Assembly (NCBI GenBank): GCA_036655755.1
Contig: JAVVPN010000060.1
Span: forward strand, 1 to 17,637
DNA length: 17,637 bases
Source of the DNA: JAUNSR01 sp036655755
Lineage (GTDB): Bacteria; Bacteroidota; Bacteroidia; Bacteroidales; JAUNSR01
Direction of reading: 5' to 3'
A program made the position numbers and the translations under genes. The notes below the pieces were generated by a model. It saw nothing but the letters and a program-made list of their open reading frames with translations, was not told the origin of the DNA and ran no database searches. Of this stretch, positions 1 through 7,552 are shown in pieces (the first letter of the stretch is position 1; each line of letters opens with the position of its first letter).

Positions 1-123
1 CTGTCCTTTTTCAAAACCTTCTAGTTCTGGTTTTGTTTCTTCTGCGAAAAGTACATCGTAAGAAGGGTTGTGAAGAATCTCAACTGCACCTTCAATACCA
101 TACTTAGTCAAATCTAATGCCAT
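1..123 (-). CDS. pckA: Phosphoenolpyruvate carboxykinase (ATP), N-terminal fragment
   Basis: This is the first 41 codons of a gene that runs off the left edge; the ATG is the complement of 121-123. The translation begins MALDLTKYGIEGAVEILHNP and continues with SYDVLFAEETKPELEGFEKG. I recognise this as the conserved N-terminus of Bacteroidales ATP-dependent PEP carboxykinase. In this group the enzyme interconverts oxaloacetate and phosphoenolpyruvate in the cytoplasm, usually working in the CO2-fixing direction during fumarate-producing fermentation and conserving ATP. The catalytic parts (P-loop, metal ligands) lie outside the window, so the call rests only on N-terminal similarity. It is divergent from upp, with a 500-base gap between the two start codons. 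Confidence 0.85.
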   Translation of the reverse strand, partial: MALDLTKYGIEGAVEILHNPSYDVLFAEETKPELEGFEKGQ

Positions 124-623
124 AGTTTTTGAAATTTGATTGTTGTTATTACTATATATACCTCAATTTCTTTTTAAATAAGCATCATTTTTTCTGCATG
201 CATAATCGGAATGAATATCAAATCTTATCCGTTTAATTTTGTGAATCGTATGCTTACGGGATATGTTCTATTGAACTGCTACAAAAATAGTATAAAAAAT
301 TAATGTCCCTACTCAATTACGGAAAAATTTCCACAATTGAATCAAATTTTCTATCAACCCCTTTTTTTTATCAATATAACTCCGATCTATATCAGTTTGC
401 TAGCATTATGCTTTATATCGAAAACCGTTTGTAAACAATCAGTTATTATAACTAAAACAAGTGAGTTATAAAATTATAGATTAAGTGTACAACTTTATTT
501 TTTTGCATTTTATCGCCTGGTAAACTTTATGATCAGAATGCAAAAGAGCCTTCTTTATCACCAAAATAACCTAACGGCTGTTTCTGTTTACGGGATAATG
601 CGTAAATTAGCGAAAAATTTCCA
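124..623. other. Divergent intergenic region between pckA and upp
   Basis: About 500 AT-rich bases hold no convincing full-size gene. Two -7-like boxes match TAnnTTTG exactly: CAAAAATA at 282-289 (minus strand, towards pckA) and TAATTTTG at 234-241 (plus strand). Neither has a TTTG at the proper 19-20 base distance, so I do not call them as promoters. A 29-codon open frame at 538-627 overlaps the upp start and is listed separately. No stable terminator-like hairpin is evident. Confidence 0.5.
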
Positions 624-627
624 ATGA
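538..627 (+). CDS. Possible short leader peptide overlapping the upp start (uncertain)
   Basis: An ATG at 538 opens a 29-codon frame (begins MQKSLLYHQNNLTAVSVYGI) that ends with TGA at 625-627. That stop shares the four bases ATGA with the upp start at 624-626, the usual layout for translational coupling. I recognise no family, and there is no run of codons that would suggest a classical attenuator. In AT-rich DNA an open frame of this size arises by chance fairly often, so the only argument for it is the exact stop/start overlap. Confidence 0.25.
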   Translation: MQKSLLYHQNNLTAVSVYGIMRKLAKNFQ

Positions 628-1277
628 AAATTGTAGACTTTTCGAAAAGTAATTCTGTATTAAATCGGTTTGTCGCAGAGCTTCGCGATGTTCAGATACA
701 GAAAGATCCGTTGCGTTTCCGCAGAAATATTGAGCGTATCGGAGAAATCATGGCGTATGAAATCAGTAAGGATTTTGAATATGCCACAGAGGATATTCAG
801 ACTCCCCTGGGAATTGCTCCAATGAATTTACCTCAAAGCAAAGTTGTCATCAGTACGATTCTTCGCGCCGGTCTTCCTTACCATCAGGGCTTCCTGAATT
901 GCTTTGACCGTTCGGAAAACGCATTCGTTTCTGCTTATCGTAAATATACCGACGAACAACATTTCGACATTCATGTGGAATACCTTGCTTCTCCACGTAT
1001 CGACAACAAACAACTCATCATTACAGACCCGATGCTGGCAACCGGAGGTTCGATGGAACTTTCTTATAGAGCGATGCTTTCAAAAGGGGAGCCGGAGCAT
1101 ATTCATGTTGCCGCAGTAATCGCGAGCCGTCAGGCTGTTGATTACATTGCACGCGTATTTCCACAGGACAAAACAACGATCTGGGTTGCAGCGATTGACG
1201 AAGAGCTCAACGACCACGCCTATATCGTGCCCGGACTCGGCGATGCCGGTGACCTTTGTTACGGAGAAAAAGAATAA
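624..1277 (+). CDS. upp: Uracil phosphoribosyltransferase
   Basis: This 217-residue cytoplasmic type I phosphoribosyltransferase makes UMP from uracil and PRPP in pyrimidine salvage. The PRPP-binding signature is present as IITDPMLATGGS at about residues 132-143. The C-terminal uracil-binding segment is AIDEELNDHAYIVPGLGDAG. The length is normal for UPRTases. The ATG at 624 is preceded by AATTTCCA, with no clear Shine-Dalgarno sequence, which is usual in Bacteroidota. The gene appears monocistronic: it ends in a strong intrinsic terminator at 1313-1345, and the next gene has its own promoter. No consensus Bacteroides promoter was found directly upstream. Confidence 0.96.
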   Translation: MKIVDFSKSNSVLNRFVAELRDVQIQKDPLRFRRNIERIGEIMAYEISKDFEYATEDIQTPLGIAPMNLPQSKVVISTILRAGLPYHQGFLNCFDRSENAFVSAYRKYTDEQHFDIHVEYLASPRIDNKQLIITDPMLATGGSMELSYRAMLSKGEPEHIHVAAVIASRQAVDYIARVFPQDKTTIWVAAIDEELNDHAYIVPGLGDAGDLCYGEKE

Positions 1278-1312
1278 TCGGACGCATTCATTTTGCTCCA
1301 AAAAACAATATA

Positions 1313-1345
1313 TGGCCCGGCAGAATTGTCCGGGCTATTTTTTTT
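1313..1345 (+). terminator. Intrinsic terminator of upp
   Basis: GCCCGG at 1315-1320 pairs with CCGGGC at 1330-1335 across a nine-base loop; two further outer pairs are possible (T-A and G-T). Eight T residues follow at 1338-1345. It lies 35 bases after the upp stop codon. Confidence 0.9.
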
Positions 1346-1400
1346 ACCAATCTTTTTCTCGCTTACCGGCACGGAGAGGTAAAAAATCAAAGAATGTAGA

Positions 1401-1430
1401 TTTGATTTTTTGCACAAACACTTATCTTTA
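1401..1430 (+). promoter_or_regulatory. Bacteroidota-type promoter for the YghO-like gene
   Basis: TTTG at 1401-1404 (-33) is followed after 18 bases by TATCTTTA at 1423-1430, which matches TAnnTTTG at all fixed positions but the last. Transcription would begin near 1437, about 40 bases before the ATG at 1476. The upstream in-frame ATG at 1410 lies inside this promoter, which argues for the later start. Confidence 0.7.
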
Positions 1431-1475
1431 AAATTCAAAAATATCAGATTAAGAAATTTAATACCCATACGTAAA

Positions 1476-2606
1476 ATGTCTGTTGTTATTCAGAAAATTT
1501 CAGGGAAAAAAGGATTACGTGATTTTGTACAATTCGGATTAGACCATTATAAAGGCAACCCGTATTTTGTGCCGCCGTTGATATTTGATGAGTTAGGAAC
1601 CTTTAATCGCGAAAAGAACCCGGTATTTGATTTCTGCGAAGTAGTACATTTCATGGCGTATCGCGGGGATAAGCCCGTTGGCCGTATCGCCGGCATTATA
1701 AACCGTCGTTCGAATGAAAAATTCGGTAAGAAAGAGGCCCGTTTCGGGTGGATGGAGTTTACCGACGATGCCGAAGTGAGTAACGCGTTGTTTGAAGCGG
1801 TTGAGAAATGGGCCAAAGAGAAAGGGCAGGATGATTTGATCGGCCCGATGGGATTTACCGACTTCGATTATGAAGGGTGTCTGGTAGAAGGATTCGACCA
1901 GCTAGGTACAGCCTCTACCATCTATAACTATCCTTATTACAGCGAACACCTCGAGCGATTGGGCTTCCGCAAAGATGTAGACTGGGTGGAATATAAAATC
2001 TTTATTCCCGAAGGGATTCCCGACAAGCATATCCGCATCGGCGAGCTGGTGAAGAAAAAATACAACCTTACGGTGGTGCAGCCTACCGATCGCAAGAAAC
2101 TGGTAAAAGAATACGGGCAGCAGATTTTCGATTTGCTCAACGTTGCCTATGCCGACCTTTACGGGTTTTGCGAGCTGACTCAAAAACAGATTCAATATTA
2201 TATAAATATGTATCTGCCTTTGGTGCGCCTCGATTGCGTACGGGTTATTCTCGATGGCGACAATAAAGTGATCGGCTTCGGAATCGCCATCCCGTCCCTG
2301 TCGAAAGCATTGCAAGAGTCGGGCGGAAAACTATTTCCGTTCGGATGGTACCACATGCTAAAGGCCTTGCGTGGCAAAAACGATGTGATCGACCTTTACC
2401 TCGTAGGAGTTCATCCCGATTATCAGAGCAAAGGGGTCAACGCACTGCTGTTTACCGAGCTGATTCCTCAGTTTATTGCCAACGGCTACCACTATGCCGA
2501 AAGCAATCCCGAACTCGAAATGAACGAAAAAGTGCAGGGACAGTGGGATTACTTCGAGCGCAAACAGCACAAACGCCGGCGTGCCTATCATAAAATCATA
2601 GAATAA
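1476..2606 (+). CDS. GNAT-like protein of the YghO type, function unknown
   Basis: The protein has 376 residues from the chosen start. It resembles the widespread bacterial ~380-residue family annotated as GNAT-like or 'protein YghO'; I know no established substrate. The region MAYRGDKPVGRIAGIINRR (about residues 60-80) and the late segment IDLYLVGVHPDYQSKGVNAL (about 307-326) resemble acetyl-CoA-binding strand and loop elements of an N-acetyltransferase fold; the second is close to the V-x-P-x-x-x-x-x-G pyrophosphate-binding pattern. No signal peptide or membrane segment is seen, so it should be cytoplasmic. The ATG at 1410 would add 22 residues but falls inside the promoter, whereas MSVVIQKISG at 1476 matches the usual N-terminus. 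It is flanked by terminators and so transcribed alone. Confidence 0.75.
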   Translation: MSVVIQKISGKKGLRDFVQFGLDHYKGNPYFVPPLIFDELGTFNREKNPVFDFCEVVHFMAYRGDKPVGRIAGIINRRSNEKFGKKEARFGWMEFTDDAEVSNALFEAVEKWAKEKGQDDLIGPMGFTDFDYEGCLVEGFDQLGTASTIYNYPYYSEHLERLGFRKDVDWVEYKIFIPEGIPDKHIRIGELVKKKYNLTVVQPTDRKKLVKEYGQQIFDLLNVAYADLYGFCELTQKQIQYYINMYLPLVRLDCVRVILDGDNKVIGFGIAIPSLSKALQESGGKLFPFGWYHMLKALRGKNDVIDLYLVGVHPDYQSKGVNALLFTELIPQFIANGYHYAESNPELEMNEKVQGQWDYFERKQHKRRRAYHKIIE

Positions 2607-2621
2607 TAATATACAGGAATA

Positions 2622-2654
2622 TAGGGGAGGCTAATTAACCTCCCCTACGTTTTT
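2622..2654 (+). terminator. Intrinsic terminator of the YghO-like gene
   Basis: A nine-base-pair stem, TAGGGGAGG (2622-2630) with CCTCCCCTA (2639-2647), encloses an eight-base loop. Five T residues follow at 2650-2654. It starts 15 bases after the stop codon. Confidence 0.9.
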
Positions 2655-2681
2655 CTAAGCTAAATATAATTTTTACCTTTG
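2651..2681 (+). promoter_or_regulatory. Bacteroidota-type promoter for the SulP gene
   Basis: TACCTTTG at 2674-2681 is an exact TAnnTTTG -7 element. The -33 position about 19 bases upstream reads TTTT (2651-2654) and overlaps the T-tract of the preceding terminator. Transcription would start near 2689 and give a leader of about 130 bases containing a short GCGCC...GGCGG-like stem (about 2696-2715). I see no known riboswitch in it. Confidence 0.6.
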
Positions 2682-2821
2682 CCCCTTCTTAAAAAGCGCC
2701 TCTGTGAAAAGGCGGTTATCTCCTCATCCCGTGCATTTCGCTACACGCTATGATCTGATAATAATTTACTCAAGCAATCAGGTTGATTATAAATTAGACA
2801 TACATAAGTATTTTAGGTAAA

Positions 2822-4600
2822 ATGAAGTATCTCGAACCTCAGATTCTTACCGCTTTTAAAGGGTATTCTTTTGACCAATTCAAAAAGGACCTTATTGCCG
2901 GTATTATTGTGGGCGTTGTAGCCTTACCCCTCTCTCTGGCTTTTGCAATTGCCGCAGGCGTTTCGCCTGAAAAAGGATTGATCACCGCAGTTATTTTCGG
3001 ATTTATCGTCTCGGTTTTCGGTGGCACCAAAACCCAGATCGGCGGCCCTACGGGCGCATTCGTAATGATCGTAGCAAGCGTATACGCTCAGTTCGGACTT
3101 TCCGGAATGATTGTCGCCTCTGCCATGGGTGGGCTCATCCAGATTATCATCGGAGGTTTAAAACTGGGTAATATCTTCAAATACATCCCCTATCCCATTA
3201 TGATCGGGTTGAATACCGGTATCGCCATCTCCATCTTCTCGTCGCAGATCAAAGATGCGCTCGGACTGACTGCCGGCATAAATGAGATGGGCGAAACCAT
3301 TCCGCTCGAACTTCCGGTCAATCTGTTAGACAAATGGGTTACCTATTTCCAGCATATTAACACGATCGATATTACTACGGTGCTTGTCACGGTGGCAACC
3401 ATTATCATAATTCTGCTGGTTCCTAAGTTCCTTAAGAAATTTCCCCCTTATCTTTTTGCCGTAATCGTGGTAACGATTATCGCATACGTGCTGAAGCACT
3501 TTATCGGGGTGGAGGGAATCACAACCATCGGCGACCGCTTTTCAATCGACGGCTCATTCGCCATCTCCGATTTCCACCTTCCGCGAATGGAAGAGATCGA
3601 GCAACTGTTCCCTTCGGCCATTACGATTGCCGTGATGGGAGCCATCGTCTCGATCGTATCCTGTTCGGTAGCCGACGGGGCCACAGGCGACCGCCACGAC
3701 TCGAACATGGAGCTGGTAGCTGAAGGGATCGGTAACATCATCACCCCGATCTTCGGCGGTATTCCCGCTACCGGAGCGGTAGCCCGCACGATGGTGGGTA
3801 TCAGCAGCGGTGGCCGCACCCCGCTCGTAGGTATCATTCATTCGCTTGTCGTGTTGATGATTTTGATGTTTCTCGGATCGCTTGCACAGCACATCCCTAC
3901 TGCCTGCCTTGCCGGTATGCTGGTGGTGGTAGCTTATAATATGAGTAACATCCCGTCGCTCAAATCGCTTATGCATAGTCCGAAATCGGATATCGCCGTA
4001 TTATGGACTACCGTAGGGCTTGCCGTTGTCTTCAACCTGTCGGTTGCGGTAGAGGTGAGTATCCTGATGGCGGTATTGTTGTTTTTGCGTCGTGTAGCCG
4101 AAACATCCAACGTATCGGTATTGCGCGATGAGATCAGTATCCTTGAAGGAACCGACGTTACTACAGAGTCGGAAGATAAACTCGACGTGGCCAAAGGTGT
4201 GGAGGTTTTCGAAATCGACGGCCCCTTCTTTTTCGGGATGGCCAACAAGTTCGACGAAGAGATGCGCATCATCGGTGATAAACCGGTTATCCGTATTCTG
4301 CGCATGCGTAAAGTGCCGTTTATCGATTCAACCGGTATTCATAACCTCGAGATGTTTGTCAATAAATCACGCCACGAGCATATCCGCATCATCTTGTCGG
4401 GAGTACGCCCTAACGTGATGAATACCCTCGAAAAGAGCCACCTTGCCGAGTTGATCGGAAAGGAATATATCTTCGACCATATCAACGGAGCGGTAGCGAA
4501 GGCGAATCAGCTTGCATTGCAGGCGCGCGAGCAGAAAGAGCAGCAACACGCGCAGCACCTGCGTAATCATAAAGACACCACCGATATTCCGGAAGTATAA
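2822..4600 (+). CDS. SulP-family inorganic anion transporter with STAS domain
   Basis: This 592-residue inner-membrane protein has the two-part SulP (SLC26-like) layout. Residues from about 15 to 425 form the multi-helix transport domain, starting with the typical GIIVGVVALPLSLAFAIAAG and a QIGGPTGAF segment. Residues from about 458 to 565 form the cytoplasmic STAS domain with its PFIDSTGIHNLE motif. A charged, glutamine-rich tail ends the protein. SulP members move sulfate, bicarbonate, chloride or dicarboxylates; the sequence alone does not decide which. No carbonic anhydrase or sulfate-assimilation gene lies next to it to help. It appears monocistronic behind its own promoter. The stop is only 15 bases from that of the convergent iron-transport gene, with no obvious terminator between them. 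Confidence 0.92.
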   Translation: MKYLEPQILTAFKGYSFDQFKKDLIAGIIVGVVALPLSLAFAIAAGVSPEKGLITAVIFGFIVSVFGGTKTQIGGPTGAFVMIVASVYAQFGLSGMIVASAMGGLIQIIIGGLKLGNIFKYIPYPIMIGLNTGIAISIFSSQIKDALGLTAGINEMGETIPLELPVNLLDKWVTYFQHINTIDITTVLVTVATIIIILLVPKFLKKFPPYLFAVIVVTIIAYVLKHFIGVEGITTIGDRFSIDGSFAISDFHLPRMEEIEQLFPSAITIAVMGAIVSIVSCSVADGATGDRHDSNMELVAEGIGNIITPIFGGIPATGAVARTMVGISSGGRTPLVGIIHSLVVLMILMFLGSLAQHIPTACLAGMLVVVAYNMSNIPSLKSLMHSPKSDIAVLWTTVGLAVVFNLSVAVEVSILMAVLLFLRRVAETSNVSVLRDEISILEGTDVTTESEDKLDVAKGVEVFEIDGPFFFGMANKFDEEMRIIGDKPVIRILRMRKVPFIDSTGIHNLEMFVNKSRHEHIRIILSGVRPNVMNTLEKSHLAELIGKEYIFDHINGAVAKANQLALQAREQKEQQHAQHLRNHKDTTDIPEV

Positions 4601-4615
4601 AATCAAGGCAGAAGG

Positions 4616-5479
4616 TTAGATATTGATGCCGGTAAAATGCTTCATCAGCCATCCGATGGCGAAGCTGGTAAATGCTACCGAGAAGCTGATCGCCAGCATC
4701 TCCAGGAATCGTTTCCAGAAGCTTTCGTCGCGGGCCACGGCATAATAGAAATTGAAGGTGGCGATGATGATGCTGGCGCCCAATAACGAAACCGCAAGCC
4801 CCGAGTATACGTTCTGAAGCAATACGAACGGCATGATCAGTAACGCAACCGTAACCAGGTAGGCTGACAAGGTATAGAAGGCCGCTTTGAGCGGATTCAT
4901 CTTGCCTTTCTCCGCTTTACACGACATATATTCGGACGCACCCATCGACAACGCAGCCGCGACACCGGTAATCGCTCCCGCCATCGCTACGATCTGATGG
5001 TTCTGAAAGGCAAACGCAAACCCCGCAAGGGCACCCGTAAACTCAATCAGCGCGTCATTGAGCCCCAATACGATGGCGCCCATATAATATAAACGCTCCT
5101 CGTCAATGTCATTGATGAGGAGTTTTTCTTTTTCCTCTCCCTCTTCAATCTGACGGCGGTAGTCGGGATGGTGGCGCAACGTATCGAAGAGGCGTTGCTC
5201 GCGCTTCGAGTTATATTCCATCAGTTTGATTCCGAATATAAGGCCAAATATCCGGGCCAGCAGATAGAAGAAGATGATCTTGATACGGTTGGGGCGTAGA
5301 TCCTTTTTTGTCAGCACTTTCATCGCATCATAATGCTCCCATTCTTTTGCGGAAAGCTCCATCAAAATCTTCTTATTCTCCGGATTTTGAGTAACCTTGG
5401 CCAGATTCTTATAGATAAAGACCCCGTTAAGTTCATGTTGCTGAAACGCTATCAGCTCTTTCTGAGAGATATTCTCCAT
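4616..5479 (-). CDS. Ferritin-like/VIT1 (Mbfa-type) membrane iron transport protein
   Basis: From MENISQKE the protein has 287 residues and two parts. The N-terminal ~120 residues are ferritin/rubrerythrin-like, with E16 and E46-x-x-H49 as plausible first-helix-pair iron ligands and more acidic residues at 112-118. A CCC1/VIT1 membrane domain follows, with the signature GAIVLGLNDALIEFTGALAG (about 134-153), a MGASEYMSCKAEKGK segment and about five helices. Erythrin-VIT fusions such as Mbfa are known to export iron (Agrobacterium, Bradyrhizobium); here iron or manganese efflux is inferred. An in-frame ATG at 5509 would place ten extra codons inside a hairpin (5496-5534), so 5479 is preferred. 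It is downstream of argS on the same strand and convergent with SulP. The second pair of ferritin ligands is not clear. Confidence 0.82.
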   Translation of the reverse strand: MENISQKELIAFQQHELNGVFIYKNLAKVTQNPENKKILMELSAKEWEHYDAMKVLTKKDLRPNRIKIIFFYLLARIFGLIFGIKLMEYNSKREQRLFDTLRHHPDYRRQIEEGEEKEKLLINDIDEERLYYMGAIVLGLNDALIEFTGALAGFAFAFQNHQIVAMAGAITGVAAALSMGASEYMSCKAEKGKMNPLKAAFYTLSAYLVTVALLIMPFVLLQNVYSGLAVSLLGASIIIATFNFYYAVARDESFWKRFLEMLAISFSVAFTSFAIGWLMKHFTGINI

Positions 5480-5495
5480 ACGGTTGCAAAATAAG

Positions 5496-5534
5496 AAAGC
5501 GCCGGTCACCCCTTTTGCAGGCGACCGACGCTTT
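5496..5534 (-). terminator. Long hairpin between argS and the VIT1-type gene: terminator or attenuator
   Basis: AAAGCGCCGGTCACC (5496-5510) and GGCGACCGACGCTTT (5520-5534) form a 15-base-pair stem with two G-T wobbles and a nine-base loop. On the minus strand it is followed by CTTATTTTG, a broken T-tract. It starts 32 bases after the argS stop and ends 16 bases before the ATG of the next gene. It most likely terminates argS but may also control readthrough into the iron-transport gene, for which I see no separate consensus promoter. Confidence 0.75.
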
Positions 5535-5566
5535 AATTGTATTATATAAAGGGATTCCCTTTTTTA

Positions 5567-7336
5567 TTACATTCTGTCTGGTACGTTGATACCCAATAAT
5601 CCCATTCCTGTACGGATTACGCGAGCTACATTCTCAGAAAGAGCCAGACGGAAGATACGCAATGACTCGTTTTCTTCTTTCAGGATCGAGAAATCGTGAT
5701 AGAACTGGTTGTAATCTTTCACCAGGTCGTAGATGTAGTTGGCGATAACAGCCGGGCTGAAATTATCTCCTGCATCTTTAACAACACTTGGGAACGAAGC
5801 AAGGTTCTGAATCAATCCCTCTTCTTTTTCAGAAAGGTTCAGATCGGCAGGAAGCTCGGTCGGGATAACGATTCCCATATCGGCAGCCTTACGCAATACC
5901 GAGCGGATACGTGCGTGTGTGTACTGGATGAACGGTCCTGTGTTACCGTTGAAGTCGATCGATTCTTTCGGGTTGAAAGTCATGTTCTTGCGCGGATCTA
6001 CCTTCAGAATGAAATATTTAAGAGCGCCCAAACCAACGGTTTTCGCGATTTCATTCGCTTCTTCCGGTGTGCAGCCGTCCAGTTTACCCAATTCCTCCGA
6101 AGTTTCGCGTGCAGTCGAAATCATTTCGTCCATCAAGTCGTCGGCATCAACAACCGTTCCTTCGCGCGATTTCATTTTACCTTCCGGCAATTCTACCATC
6201 CCGTAAGAGAAGTGTACCAGGTCTTTACCCCATTTGAAGCCAAGACGGTCGAGCAAAATCGACAATACCTGGAAGTGGTAGTTCTGTTCGTTACCCACAA
6301 CGTATACCATTTTGTCGATCGGATAGTCGGCGAAACGGATTTTAGCCGTACCGATATCCTGCGTCATATATACCGAAGTACCGTCGCCGCGAAGCAACAG
6401 CTTGTGGTCGAGTCCCTGCGGAGTCAGGTCGGCCCAAACCGAACCGTCCTCTTTCGTATAAAGAAGTCCTTTTTCAAGCCCTTCCAATACTTTGTCTTTT
6501 CCTTCAAGGTATGTTTGAGATTCGTAGTAAATCTTATCGAAGTCTACGCCCATCATTTTGTACGTTTCGTCGAACCCGGCATACACCCAGTTGTTCATCA
6601 TTTCCCACATCGAGTAGGTATCCTGATCGCCGGCTTCCCAAAGGCGCAACATTTCGCGCGCTTCCGCCATCAAAGCAGATGCCGCTTCAGCTTCCTCTTT
6701 GGTCATCCCTTTCGCCTGCAATTCGGCAAGTTCAGCCTTGTAGTTTTTATCGAATAAAACATAGAAATCGCCAATCAGATGGTCGCCTTTCTTACCGGTA
6801 GATTCGGGAGTACATCCTTCACCCCATTTTTTCCAGGCAAGCATCGATTTGCAGATATGAATACCACGGTCGTTTACGATGTTGGTTTTCACCACTTTGT
6901 TGCCGTTAGCCTTCAGGATCTCAGAGATACTGTAGCCCAACAGGTTGTTACGTACGTGACCCAGGTGAAGCGGTTTGTTGGTGTTTGGCGATGAATACTC
7001 AATCATTACCAACGGAGAGTTATCGTCAGCCTCAGTCACACCGAAATGAGCCGTCTGATTGATCTGGTTAAGCATCTCCACCCATACGGCCGGAGCGATG
7101 GTCAGGTTAAGGAATCCCTTGATTACGTTAAATGCGCTGATGGNNNNNNNNNNAGCTTCAGGATTCTTTTTTGATACTTTCAGAAAAGGGAAAACCACCA
7201 ATGTCAGGTGTCCTTCAAACTCTTTTTTCGTTTTTGAAAGCTGAATCTGTGCATCCTGTGGTTCAACACCATACAGGGTTGTGATGGCTTTCTTGACTGC
7301 TTCAGTCAATTTAGCTTCTATGTTCATATCGTTCAC
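5567..7336 (-). CDS. argS: Arginyl-tRNA synthetase, interrupted by a 10-N gap
   Basis: A class I aminoacyl-tRNA synthetase that charges tRNA-Arg in the cytoplasm. An N-terminal additional (Add1) domain is followed by the Rossmann catalytic domain with the HIGH-type motif in SPNTNKPLHLGHVRNN and the KMSKS-equivalent GKMKSREGT. The helical anticodon-binding (DALR) domain ends in the conserved GLLGINVPDRM. Ten unknown bases at 7144-7153 leave the frame open (four X residues), but family members carry roughly 16 residues here, so the true gap is probably longer and the protein about 600 rather than 589 residues. The ATG at 7327 (MNIEAKL) is as plausible a start as 7336. A -7 element lies 26 bases upstream. 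Confidence 0.95.
   Translation of the reverse strand: MNDMNIEAKLTEAVKKAITTLYGVEPQDAQIQLSKTKKEFEGHLTLVVFPFLKVSKKNPEAXXXXISAFNVIKGFLNLTIAPAVWVEMLNQINQTAHFGVTEADDNSPLVMIEYSSPNTNKPLHLGHVRNNLLGYSISEILKANGNKVVKTNIVNDRGIHICKSMLAWKKWGEGCTPESTGKKGDHLIGDFYVLFDKNYKAELAELQAKGMTKEEAEAASALMAEAREMLRLWEAGDQDTYSMWEMMNNWVYAGFDETYKMMGVDFDKIYYESQTYLEGKDKVLEGLEKGLLYTKEDGSVWADLTPQGLDHKLLLRGDGTSVYMTQDIGTAKIRFADYPIDKMVYVVGNEQNYHFQVLSILLDRLGFKWGKDLVHFSYGMVELPEGKMKSREGTVVDADDLMDEMISTARETSEELGKLDGCTPEEANEIAKTVGLGALKYFILKVDPRKNMTFNPKESIDFNGNTGPFIQYTHARIRSVLRKAADMGIVIPTELPADLNLSEKEEGLIQNLASFPSVVKDAGDNFSPAVIANYIYDLVKDYNQFYHDFSILKEENESLRIFRLALSENVARVIRTGMGLLGINVPDRM
7144..7153. other. Assembly gap (10 N) inside argS
   Basis: Ten N bases. 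The flanks are in the argS reading frame and share no repeat with each other. The size looks nominal, because ArgRS homologues have about 16 residues where only four codons fit here. Confidence 0.95.
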
Positions 7337-7361
7337 TAGTTTATATCTTTTTTATTTTAGG

Positions 7362-7369
7362 CAAAGATA
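7362..7369 (-). promoter_or_regulatory. -7 element of the argS promoter
   Basis: On the minus strand this reads TATCTTTG, an exact TAnnTTTG. Initiation about seven bases downstream leaves a leader of roughly 20-30 bases. The -33 region (about 7389-7392) has no clean TTTG, so the promoter is called on the -7 box and its position. Confidence 0.5.
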
Positions 7370-7439
7370 ATAAATGTCGTGGGTATTTTTGATATAACGG
7401 GGTATTCTGAATGTTTTTAATCCTTACCCCAAGGGTGAA

Positions 7440-7538
7440 ACGTGGGCACGTCCCATCCCGTACGTGGGCGCGTCCCGCGCCGTACGCGCGTCCGTCCCGA
7501 ACGGGACGCGCCCATGTACCGGTGCATACATGGGCGCG
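7440..7538. repeat. GC-rich mosaic of short direct and inverted repeats
   Basis: About 100 GC-rich bases stand out from AT-rich flanks. The unit ACRTGGGCRCGTCCC appears at 7440-7454 and 7462-7476 (direct), as its complement at 7503-7517, and truncated as ACATGGGCGCG at 7528-7538. Arms at 7460-7476 and 7503-7519 pair over 17 bases with one G-T wobble. Arms at 7507-7518 and 7527-7538 pair perfectly over 12 bases with an eight-base loop. GTCCCG/CGGGAC at 7494-7507 forms a third small inverted repeat. These alternatives exclude one another. It lies 15 bases beyond the HU stop codon and could end the HU transcript, but no T-tract follows. It looks like a REP-type intergenic element. Confidence 0.7.
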
Positions 7539-7552
7539 AAAGGACGAAAGAT

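Noticed and set aside
251..597. Near-identical 13-mers TGYTTACGGGATA at 251-263 and 585-597, considered as a shared pckA/upp operator
   Set aside because: Only two copies, one mismatch, far apart and not placed consistently relative to either start; could be chance.
1410..1475. 22-residue N-terminal extension of the YghO-like protein
   Set aside because: The ATG at 1410 lies between the -33 and -7 elements of the gene's promoter, so this stretch is not translated.
5548..5565. AAAGGG/CCCTTT hairpin followed by T residues on the plus strand near the argS stop
   Set aside because: No plus-strand gene needs a terminator here, and the three-base loop and six-base stem are weak.
5696..6757. 353-codon open frame on the plus strand opposite argS
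   Set aside because: It lies entirely antisense to argS, its composition reflects the complementary codons, and I recognise no domain in it.
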